Under the pieces are notes generated by a model. That model was not told the origin of the DNA and searched no databases. It saw nothing but the letters and a program-made list of their open reading frames with translations. Positions 1 through 5,901 of a DNA stretch of 64,000 nucleotides are shown here, piece after piece. Source of the DNA: Alphaproteobacteria bacterium (GTDB taxonomy: Bacteria; Pseudomonadota; Alphaproteobacteria; Sphingomonadales; Kordiimonadaceae); the NCBI GenBank assembly GCA_021774695.1, contig JAJFIU010000089.1, forward strand, positions 1 through 64,000, given 5' to 3'. A program made the position numbers and the translations under genes. Position 1 is the stretch's first letter, and every line of letters begins with the position of its first letter.

Positions 1-1
1 T

Positions 2-586
2 GCCCAGGCAGCGGCCCAGGCGGCGGCTGATGCAAACGAACAAGTGAGGCGTTCAACCGAGGCTCTTCTTGAGGCTCAAGTTGAACTTGCTCAGGAAAAC
101 ACCCGGCAAACCGAGCTTGCGTTGCAGGTAGCGCAGAGAACCGCCGAGGACGCCATTGAGGCATCACTTGATGCAACCACACTGGCAACTCAGGCGATAG
201 CAAGTGCCGCGCAGTCCAATAACAGCACCGTTGAGCGGATCGCTCGCGATGCCCAGGAAACGGCACGCAATGCGGTTGACCGCGCTAATGAGGCCGTGAA
301 AACCGTGAGCGATACGATCAGCGATGTTGCTGAGACGGCTTTGCGGTCCAATGAGAATGTAATTGATGGTGCAGGCGGATTTTTAACAGCCGCACTTGAA
401 GACAGTAACCAGCTTTCCCGCTCTCTTTTGGAAGATGCTCAGGAAACAAATCAGCTTGCAATCACGTCGGCGACCCCAGGCGGTCAAATCATTGAGCAAA
501 CCGAAACCGTAGCACTCGGACTTGGTGCGGTGTTGGTGGCAATCGTTGTGATCGTGATCGCTCTTAGCATGAGGAAAAAATCGTAA
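2..586 (+). CDS. Phage-like coiled-coil protein with C-terminal membrane anchor (5' partial)
   Basis: The reading frame is open to the left edge, so the true start lies outside the window; at least 194 residues are visible. The protein is rich in Ala, Glu, Gln, Asn and Thr with heptad-like spacing, which predicts a long coiled coil. It ends in one hydrophobic helix (GLGAVLVAIVVIVIALSM) followed by a basic tail (RKKS), so it should be C-tail anchored in a membrane. The stop overlaps the next start (taatg). It heads a same-strand run of short phage-like genes. I do not recognise a family. A virion membrane or spike-base protein is possible, but that rests on context only. Confidence 0.7.
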   Translation, partial: AQAAAQAAADANEQVRRSTEALLEAQVELAQENTRQTELALQVAQRTAEDAIEASLDATTLATQAIASAAQSNNSTVERIARDAQETARNAVDRANEAVKTVSDTISDVAETALRSNENVIDGAGGFLTAALEDSNQLSRSLLEDAQETNQLAITSATPGGQIIEQTETVALGLGAVLVAIVVIVIALSMRKKS

Positions 587-870
587 TGTTTATCACCAAT
601 GCAGTTGATCTTTATGCGGACGGCCTGGAGGCGGTGAAGGTGGTTGATGCGGACGAGCGACGCACATCGCTCAATATTTCCGCTGGCACTACACCCTTGT
701 TTTGGGGCGGCAACAGAAAAGTAAAGGCCGGGACGGTATCAAATGCCGTTATCGCTGGCGGTCGGTTTGAGATCAAAACATCTGCGGAAGTTTGGGTTAT
801 TCGCCAAGCCGGTGATGCCGGAACATTTGGATTTTCAGAGGAGTTTACTGGCGATGGCCCAAGTCTATGA
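586..870 (+). CDS. Small beta-rich phage-like protein
   Basis: This 94-residue protein has no membrane helix. Alternating short hydrophobic stretches (VDLYADGLEAVKVV, FEIKTSAEVWVI) and many glycines suggest a small all-beta fold. The start codon overlaps the stop of the upstream coiled-coil gene, implying coupled translation. A minor structural protein of the phage-like element is plausible from its position between the anchored coiled coil and the fibre-like gene. No family was recognised and no function is assigned. Confidence 0.6.
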   Translation: MFITNAVDLYADGLEAVKVVDADERRTSLNISAGTTPLFWGGNRKVKAGTVSNAVIAGGRFEIKTSAEVWVIRQAGDAGTFGFSEEFTGDGPSL

Positions 871-883
871 AGGTGATGCTGTA

Positions 884-1030
884 ATGGAGGTTTTTTTATT
901 GCAGCAAGCGGAACTTGAAGCGCTGAAAAACACGCATAGCGTGGCAATCCTGGCACTTCAAACCGAACAAGTTAGCCAGGGCATTGTAGATGCTGATCAC
1001 GAAACTCGTATTACGAATTTGGAGCCTTAA
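884..1030 (+). CDS. 48-residue hypothetical phage-like protein
   Basis: The frame stays open further upstream into the preceding gene, but the ATG at 884 has an AAGGTG ribosome-binding site 8 bases upstream and avoids the overlap, so this start is preferred; ATG 854 is the alternative. The product is a short helical peptide (Gln/Glu/Leu rich, then ADHETRITNLEP). It lies 3 bases before the fibre-like gene. It could be a small structural or chaperone peptide; nothing more can be said. Confidence 0.45.
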   Translation: MEVFLLQQAELEALKNTHSVAILALQTEQVSQGIVDADHETRITNLEP

Positions 1031-1033
1031 ACC

Positions 1034-1897
1034 ATGACCACAACAGATGATGTAGTAGCGGCTTCAACCCTGCAAACAGCCACGTTTCAGGCTCATGTTG
1101 ATGTGATTGCAGGTGCGGCCCAGGCGGCTACCGACGCAGGTAACGCCAAAACAGCGGCGGAAGCTGACGCGGCAAGCATTGATGGAATTCATACGACTGT
1201 AGCGGGCCAAGCTGGAAACATAACGGACACAATTAACGACATTAACGCGGCGATTGTGCCAAAAATTCAATACAGAAATCAGCTTATTGGTGGCGGGCGT
1301 TTTATGGATAATGCCGCTGATGAAGATAGCCCGTATTTGACAAATGCTTTTTCTACTAATGGCCTTGGCGGTTATAACGGCGCGACTATCGTTGACGGTG
1401 GTAAGTACGCATATAATAACAGCACCTATGGCGGTTCTGCGGCGGAAGTTGATCAAACTGTTATTGACCTGCTAACCACTATGGGCCGTGCGGGTCAACG
1501 GTACGGGACCAGCTTTCGCATTGCAGAGTTAACCGCAGGTGATGGCACATATGTTCTTGTAGACGGCCTGCCGCAAGCAGTCGTTTCAAACGGCATTGAC
1601 ATGAGCATGTACAACGATTTGTCGTATGCATGTTGGGTGCGTCTGATCAGCGGCACGGCAATAGTTGAAGATCTGGCCGGACTCTGGATTGACGGTGTTT
1701 CTCAACCTAGCAACAAGGCCTTAGATGTTGCGGAAAACTGGGTTCATGCTGCGGGAATATATAATCGTCCCCTTGGCTATTACACCGATTATTACCCTAA
1801 AATTCACGCGTCCGAGGGCTCGGTAATTCAGCTCGCCATGCCTGTTCTGGTCGCCGCTGCTGTTCAACTGCCCATTCACATTCAGCCTCTAGTGTAG
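1034..1897 (+). CDS. Putative phage fibre or spike protein
   Basis: This 287-residue protein has two visible parts. Residues 1-80 are Ala/Thr/Asp-rich with helical repeats, as in trimeric fibre shafts. Residues 85-287 are rich in Gly, Tyr, Asn and Thr with aromatic beta-strand patterns (LGGYNGATIVDGGKYAYNN, CWVRLISGTAIVEDLAGLW), resembling a lectin-like or carbohydrate-binding head. This shaft-plus-head layout is common in phage receptor-binding proteins. The gene lies between small structural-type genes and a lysis module. Assignment is by architecture and context only; no named family was recognised. Confidence 0.5.
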   Translation: MTTTDDVVAASTLQTATFQAHVDVIAGAAQAATDAGNAKTAAEADAASIDGIHTTVAGQAGNITDTINDINAAIVPKIQYRNQLIGGGRFMDNAADEDSPYLTNAFSTNGLGGYNGATIVDGGKYAYNNSTYGGSAAEVDQTVIDLLTTMGRAGQRYGTSFRIAELTAGDGTYVLVDGLPQAVVSNGIDMSMYNDLSYACWVRLISGTAIVEDLAGLWIDGVSQPSNKALDVAENWVHAAGIYNRPLGYYTDYYPKIHASEGSVIQLAMPVLVAAAVQLPIHIQPLV

Positions 1898-1907
1898 GAG
1901 AACCAAA

Positions 1908-2363
1908 ATGCTCAAAGTATTGTTGGACGGACAGCCACACACGCAAATTAGTGACCCGATTGCGCTTGACGAACATGCAGACCGAATAGGCGTTGATGTG
2001 TCTCGCTTATCGATTGATGCCGATGATCTGGCGACATTTGAAGCCGGGCAAAAGCGCAAGAAAATCCGCGCTGAAATCGAGCCGGCTGCAGGCGATACGC
2101 CAGCCATTCAAGGCACCATTGCCGACAATGTTGGTTTAATCATGGAAAAACTCGGACGGCTCGCGCTGGCGCACGCTCAAGATGAGGCCGCTTTCACCGC
2201 GGCAATGGCTGATCTGGCAAACACCCTCACACCGCTTGTTGCCGCGATTGACGGCGGCACTTGCACCATGACCCACCACGTCAAGGGTGTTGGCACGGTG
2301 GTGAGTGATGCCTGCGAACGCTCGAACGCCGTAGCAGGCGTGTTGATCGCAAATGCGGAATAA
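1908..2363 (+). CDS. Hypothetical phage-like protein following the fibre gene
   Basis: 151 residues, start ATG supported by TAGGAG 6 bases upstream. The N-terminal third is a short beta/alpha stretch (MLKVLLDGQPHTQISDP); the middle (GTIADNVGLIMEKLGRLA) is amphipathic helix. No membrane helix is seen. The final 11 bases overlap the cell-wall hydrolase gene, so the two are probably co-translated. Its position right after a fibre-like gene would suit a fibre-assembly or capping protein, but this is inferred from place alone. Confidence 0.55.
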   Translation: MLKVLLDGQPHTQISDPIALDEHADRIGVDVSRLSIDADDLATFEAGQKRKKIRAEIEPAAGDTPAIQGTIADNVGLIMEKLGRLALAHAQDEAAFTAAMADLANTLTPLVAAIDGGTCTMTHHVKGVGTVVSDACERSNAVAGVLIANAE

Positions 2364-2850
2364 TGATGGAAAATTGATCATTGCAGTGATCGCACTGCTT
2401 TTGATTTTGATAGTTTGGAGAAGTTTGATGAAAAATATTGAATGGACAGCGCGGATTGCCTGGGGCGAAGCGCGCAGTGAAGGTGCTCAAGGGCTGCATG
2501 CCGTTACCAACGTCATTGATAACCGAGCCCGAATGGATCTGTTTAACGACAATAAGCCCGATTGGTGGGGTGAAACTCATGTCGGTGTTGCAACAAAGCC
2601 CTGGCAGTTTTCCGCCTATAATCCCGGCGATCCAAACCGGAAAAAGCTCGAAAGTGTTACCGATGCTGATCCCCTTTTTGCAACAGCAATTGAGCTGGCA
2701 GCAAAAGCGTTGAAAGGCGAACTCCCAGACATCACAGAAGGCGCAACCCATTACCATACGGTTGGCCTCTCACCGCTGCCAGATTGGGTAAATGTGGCAG
2801 TGCCCACGGTTCGTATCGGCAAACACCAATTCTATAAGGATGTCGCCTAA
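2353..2850 (+). CDS. Cell-wall hydrolase, SleB-like, with N-terminal membrane anchor
   Basis: 165 residues. Residues 8-22 (KLIIAVIALLLILIVW) form one hydrophobic helix; the rest matches the SleB-type cell-wall hydrolase domain (WTARIAWGEARSEGAQGLHA, VINR-like NVIDNRA, then KPWQFSAY). In this family the Glu of the GEAR motif is the likely catalytic acid for cutting peptidoglycan glycan strands. It is the expected endolysin or virion-entry lysozyme of the element. A second ATG at 2428 has a good GGAG site 7 bases upstream and would give a soluble form without the anchor. The 5' end overlaps the preceding gene by 11 bases. Confidence 0.85.
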   Translation: MRNNDGKLIIAVIALLLILIVWRSLMKNIEWTARIAWGEARSEGAQGLHAVTNVIDNRARMDLFNDNKPDWWGETHVGVATKPWQFSAYNPGDPNRKKLESVTDADPLFATAIELAAKALKGELPDITEGATHYHTVGLSPLPDWVNVAVPTVRIGKHQFYKDVA

Positions 2851-3029
2851 TGCCGTTGATTTTAGTAGCCCTTGCCGCTTTCGGCGTTGGCGCATTTGGC
2901 GGCGCACAAGCCGACGACGCCATTGAAGTTGTAACCGGTGAAAAAGATGTTTTTCCGCTGTTGCCGATCCTGTTTGTGCTCGGTGTTGGCTTGTACATTT
3001 TCGTTAAGACCAGGAAAGCCGGATCATGA
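2850..3029 (+). CDS. 59-residue membrane protein with two hydrophobic segments
   Basis: Translated directly from the sequence: an N-terminal Gly/Ala-rich hydrophobic stretch (LILVALAAFGVGAFGGAQA), a short charged loop (DDAIEVVTGEKD), then a strong membrane helix (LLPILFVLGVGLYIFV) and a basic end (KTRKAGS). The first segment could also be a cleavable signal (GAQA-DD). The ATG shares its A with the stop of the hydrolase gene. Small one- or two-helix proteins of this sort are typical of the internal membrane of tailless phages, and also of small phage lysis proteins. No family recognised. Confidence 0.6.
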   Translation: MPLILVALAAFGVGAFGGAQADDAIEVVTGEKDVFPLLPILFVLGVGLYIFVKTRKAGS

Positions 3030-3196
3030 CTGTTGAACAGATAATCATGATTGCTTTTGGAGCCCCAACGGTAGCGCTACTGAGCGGCATCTATTTTCGC
3101 CTTGGCGGTATCCAGGTGGCACACGAACATTTTGAAAAACAGGTTGAAAAACTGTGGACGGCCATTCGTGAATTGAGAAAGGACTATGCAAGATGA
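3026..3196 (+). CDS. 56-residue protein with N-terminal membrane helix
   Basis: The start overlaps the upstream stop by 4 bases (ATGA). Residues 5-24 (QIIMIAFGAPTVALLSGIYF) are hydrophobic, followed by an amphipathic, charged helix ending LRKDYAR. This is the layout of small phage spanin- or holin-associated proteins and of small virion membrane proteins. The continuous 4-base overlaps from here through 3196 argue that this is a real translated gene despite its size. Function unknown. Confidence 0.55.
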   Translation: MTVEQIIMIAFGAPTVALLSGIYFRLGGIQVAHEHFEKQVEKLWTAIRELRKDYAR

Positions 3197-3369
3197 GTAG
3201 ACGCAGAATTATGGCGCGCAACCGCGCTGAAATTGAAGTTTCTGAAGCCTCGCCTTATGCGGCGATGAGCAAAGACCAATTGGCGGACCTATTCCGCGAA
3301 AAAGGCGGCAAGGGTGTTCCCGAAGGCTGGCCAAACGCGACCATCATTAGAAAACTAGAGGAGTTATGA
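3193..3369 (+). CDS. 58-residue basic hypothetical protein
   Basis: The start overlaps the upstream stop by 4 bases. The N terminus is strongly basic (MSRRRIMARNRAEIE) and the C-terminal half (YAAMSKDQLADLFREKGGKG, then TIIRKLEEL) looks like a small SAP- or HeH-type helix-extended loop-helix that could bind nucleic acid. No membrane helix. The gene sits immediately before the very basic 45-residue protein. A DNA-associated virion protein is possible; the fold suggestion is tentative. Confidence 0.5.
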   Translation: MSRRRIMARNRAEIEVSEASPYAAMSKDQLADLFREKGGKGVPEGWPNATIIRKLEEL

Positions 3370-3371
3370 AA

Positions 3372-3509
3372 ATGGCAGTTAAGAAACTGAAAACTGGACA
3401 GACCCGAAAGCGGATTAAAGGGACTGTTCGCACAGTTTTGAAAAAAGGCTATCGCTACGGTAAAAGCGGAAAGCCGATCAAAGCTAAACCAGCACGTCGC
3501 AGAAAATGA
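3372..3509 (+). CDS. Very basic 45-residue protein
   Basis: The product is almost wholly Lys/Arg/Gly (MAVKKLKTGQTRKRIKGTVR and ending KPARRRK) with hardly any acidic residues. ATG 3372 is chosen because the GAGGAG ribosome-binding site ends 8 bases upstream; ATG 3366, in the same frame, is only 2 bases from that site. Its stop overlaps the next start (ATGA at 3506). Such polybasic small proteins commonly bind phage DNA. The same composition would also suit an RNA-binding peptide. Confidence 0.55.
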   Translation: MAVKKLKTGQTRKRIKGTVRTVLKKGYRYGKSGKPIKAKPARRRK

Positions 3510-3730
3510 GTTACCGGCGTGTCATATTGTTTGGTTTTGCATTGTATTTCTGCGTGCTCATGTGGCGTGTAGCGACCCTTGATACACAACCGGCGACCGA
3601 TCTTGCCGACGCGCTGCCCTGGGCTCTGGTGATCATTCTTATGTTGCCCGAGACACGCTTTAAGGTCGGCGAGCTTCTGTCGGGCCTTAAAACTTGGCGA
3701 AACGGTGAAGATGAGGGAGATAAATCATGA
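3506..3730 (+). CDS. 74-residue membrane protein with two membrane helices
   Basis: Residues 5-21 (RVILFGFALYFCVLMW) and 37-51 (LPWALVIILMLP) are hydrophobic; the C terminus is hydrophilic and charged (WRNGEDEGDKS). Starts and ends overlap the neighbours by 4 bases. Placement immediately before a holin-like gene suggests a lysis accessory or virion membrane protein. No family recognised. Confidence 0.6.
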   Translation: MSYRRVILFGFALYFCVLMWRVATLDTQPATDLADALPWALVIILMLPETRFKVGELLSGLKTWRNGEDEGDKS

Positions 3731-4263
3731 TACTTGATATCCTTGGCTCTGCCGGTTTTGGCACCATAATAGGCGGTGTTTTCGGCTTTTTGGGTAAGCG
3801 TGAAGAGCGCAAATTACTCTCAGAAAAAAACGACCATGCACTAAACTATATGAAGGCCAAAACTGATGCGGCAATCGCCGTCGCAAAGATGGGCATTGAA
3901 GAGGCTAGAGTTGCTGGAGCAATGGTAGTCGAAAAGATTGAAGCTCAAGCTTTCTCAAACAGTCAAAAAAGTAGTTCTCCGTTTTCAGATGCCGTTAAAA
4001 GTTTTGTGCGCCCGGTTATTCTCGGCCTGCTGATGTATCAAACCTACAAGATACTATCTTCACTCGAAGTCTTGACCGGTGGCCTTGCTGGTGTTCCATC
4101 CGCTGATGTGATTGCACTTTACAAGGTGGTGATACTATCAGTAACCGGGCTTACTTCAACGGCTGTTGGCTGGTATTTTGCTACACGCTCGAGCAAACAG
4201 TTTGATAAGTTACTTGACCGCGAATATCAAAAACCTGCGGGCGGAACCACACCACGTCAGTAA
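3727..4263 (+). CDS. Holin-like membrane protein
   Basis: 178 residues: an N-terminal hydrophobic, Gly-rich helix (ILGSAGFGTIIGGVFGFLG), a long charged helical middle (residues about 25-85), then two membrane helices around 95-112 (RPVILGLLMYQTYKILSS) and 133-150, with a C-terminal segment GLTSTAVGWYFATRSSKQ. The spacing and the GWYF-x-x-RS ending resemble three-helix holins found in alphaproteobacterial phages. It would make the inner-membrane lesion that lets the SleB-like hydrolase act. It overlaps the preceding gene by 4 bases. Holin function is inferred from layout and neighbours. Confidence 0.55.
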   Translation: MILDILGSAGFGTIIGGVFGFLGKREERKLLSEKNDHALNYMKAKTDAAIAVAKMGIEEARVAGAMVVEKIEAQAFSNSQKSSSPFSDAVKSFVRPVILGLLMYQTYKILSSLEVLTGGLAGVPSADVIALYKVVILSVTGLTSTAVGWYFATRSSKQFDKLLDREYQKPAGGTTPRQ

Positions 4264-4278
4264 TAGCGATGCGGGATC

Positions 4279-4506
4279 GTGTTTGTTGCTGGCTGGCGGC
4301 CTGCGGTTGGCTGGGTATGTGCCGACGCTCTTGCCTGGCATTTAGTACTCTATGACCTCGCCGCCTGGGCACAACTTGCGTTCTTCCCCGAGACACCGGC
4401 CCTGCCCACGCTCAGCTGCACCGGTGAGCTGGTAACGGTGCTGTTTTCTATGTTGGGGATTGGTGGGCTAAGAGGCTTTGAGAAGCTGAAGGGAATATCA
4501 CGCTAG
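4279..4506 (+). CDS. Short 3TM-holin family protein, possibly truncated
   Basis: 75 residues from a GTG start. The sequence (FVAGWRPAVGWVCADALAW, GELVTVLFSMLGIGGLRGFE, KLKGISR) matches the conserved core of the 'holin of 3TMs, for gene-transfer release' family, including the GWRP-x-x-GW and MLG-x-GGLR-x-x-EK motifs. Family members normally carry 50 or more extra residues before GWRP. Here an in-frame TAG lies 15 bases upstream, and the usual charged lead-in seems to continue in another frame (ATG at 4269). So this is either a shortened holin or one broken by a frameshift. It follows the first holin-like gene by 15 bases. Confidence 0.6.
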   Translation: MFVAGWRPAVGWVCADALAWHLVLYDLAAWAQLAFFPETPALPTLSCTGELVTVLFSMLGIGGLRGFEKLKGISR

Positions 4507-5660
4507 GCTTTCGAGTGGAGAGAGAGCTCATAGACGCTAGTTTCGATACACAGTTCCCCCGTAGCTACTCGCTTTGCTGGATGCTTAAAAACCTCGATTT
4601 TGGGTGATTGGGAAAGTGCTTCTTTCACTAGATAAATCCAGTATTGCTCAGCAATTTTAGGATCATTTGCGGCTTTCCATTCATTGCGCGTAATCTCGAT
4701 ACCGTTGATCTGTTTTCCCTTGGTTGCCTTTACTTCGATATATATTTTAGCTCCAGATAAATCATACGACGTTATATCCCAACCCGGAGTGTCTCCTCTG
4801 GCCGCATGATGGTCTATTTTGGCCGCCAACTCTGTAAGGCCTGCCTGGATGAGCTTCTTCTTTTCAGCCCGAAGAACAGTTAACTCACCTGCGTTGCCGA
4901 CTTTCTTGCTAACTTTTGAGCGGCGTTGACCGCCGCCCTTTCCGCCAGTATTACGCGCTTTTTTTGGCGATCTGGGCTGAAAATTCAAGTAGCTTTCGAC
5001 AACGCTCGCCTCAACCTTAGGCAGGGACGCTTCGACCAGTTCGTCAATATCCGGAATTGCAGGGTCCTCGACAACCTCCAGATAAAAATCAAGAATACCT
5101 TGATAATCGGCCTCCAGCTGAGAGTTAGGCGGCAAATTATCCACTTGATATGCAGCGAACGAAAAGATGCTTCCCACCTCATACGCCTCATAGGACCATG
5201 GAGCGCGTATCGAGTTCAAATTGAGTTGAGGCAAATCCAACCCTTTTGGCGGATGTTTATCCTGACAGTGTCCTTGAATTTTCTGAGCTGCAGTTTCAAT
5301 TTTTTGCAAGCAATTTTTGTTTGAGCCGAACTGCTTTTGAAATTGTGTGGCGCCAAGTGCAAAGCTTAGATAGACGCGCTCAAGGTCGGCGGAAAACAGA
5401 TAAACGGGGTAATAGCCGTCGGTCGCAGCCTTTGTTATTTGTGGATGAAATGTTGCAACCCACGGCGCGACAGCAATGTTCCCTTTCCCCGATGACCCTG
5501 TGTGGAGGAAAGGCCGGTTCTGTGGAGATAGCCTTTTCAATTCCTGGCTAAACTCTTTGACGACAAGAAGATTCGTTGAATGCGCCCCGTCTATTGTTCC
5601 TAGTTTTCGATATTCCGGCCAGTCCTCCGCCACTCGTGCAATTAGCTCTCGTAACTTCAC
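4503..5660 (-). CDS. Restriction-type nuclease: McrB-like N-terminal domain plus NOV/DUF3883 domain
   Basis: 385 residues from a GTG start with GGAGG 7 bases upstream. Residues about 20-190 match the McrB-type N-terminal domain (DUF3578): GSSGKGNIAVAPWVATF then ITKAATDGYYPVYLFS and VYLSFALG. A basic linker (about 228-255) follows. Residues 255-385 match the NOV/DUF3883 nuclease-like domain, with Asp295 in GWDITSYD and the IEVK motif (Glu309, Lys311), consistent with a PD-(D/E)xK core. There is no McrB GTPase. In other bacteria these domains occur in type IV-like restriction and anti-phage proteins. It converges on the phage-like run with a 4-base overlap. Likely a defence gene carried by the element. 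Confidence 0.75.
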   Translation of the reverse strand: MKLRELIARVAEDWPEYRKLGTIDGAHSTNLLVVKEFSQELKRLSPQNRPFLHTGSSGKGNIAVAPWVATFHPQITKAATDGYYPVYLFSADLERVYLSFALGATQFQKQFGSNKNCLQKIETAAQKIQGHCQDKHPPKGLDLPQLNLNSIRAPWSYEAYEVGSIFSFAAYQVDNLPPNSQLEADYQGILDFYLEVVEDPAIPDIDELVEASLPKVEASVVESYLNFQPRSPKKARNTGGKGGGQRRSKVSKKVGNAGELTVLRAEKKKLIQAGLTELAAKIDHHAARGDTPGWDITSYDLSGAKIYIEVKATKGKQINGIEITRNEWKAANDPKIAEQYWIYLVKEALSQSPKIEVFKHPAKRVATGELCIETSVYELSLHSKA

Positions 5661-5818
5661 AGGTACACCCTCCTCTATTTTGCAACACCGTCGTGCACAA
5701 TTGTTTCACTAGATCAATTCTCCCCAAAATAGTCTAGCTGAAAGGTGTGGGAGGCTCGGTTACGCCGAATTTTGATGTATGGTATTAGTGGGGTAAACAT
5801 CTAAATCATTGAAAGATA

Positions 5819-5864
5819 TGGTGCACCCGATAGGATTCGAACCTGTGGCCTCTGCCTTCGGAGG
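5819..5864 (-). other. tRNA-Arg(CCG) 3' fragment, attachment-site scar
   Basis: On the minus strand the sequence runs from the anticodon loop (CTCCGAA, anticodon CCG) through the 3' anticodon stem GGCAG, variable loop, T arm with GGTTCGAATCC, acceptor strand and an encoded CCA. Homology stops at the anticodon stem: the bases at 5865 onward do not resemble the D arm or 5' acceptor strand. Anticodon-loop-to-CCA blocks are the classic attB/attP core used by tyrosine integrases. For a minus-strand tRNA a displaced 3' fragment should mark the left border of an element lying to its right. No intact tRNA-Arg is found in the window. Confidence 0.85.
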
Positions 5865-5901
5865 AAGCTAGGATAGGGCTGGTGTATAGAAGTAAAAGGA
5901 C

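Noticed and set aside
612-956. Minus-strand open frame inside the phage-like run.
   Set aside because: It is antisense to two overlapping plus-strand genes, without a ribosome-binding site or recognisable motif.
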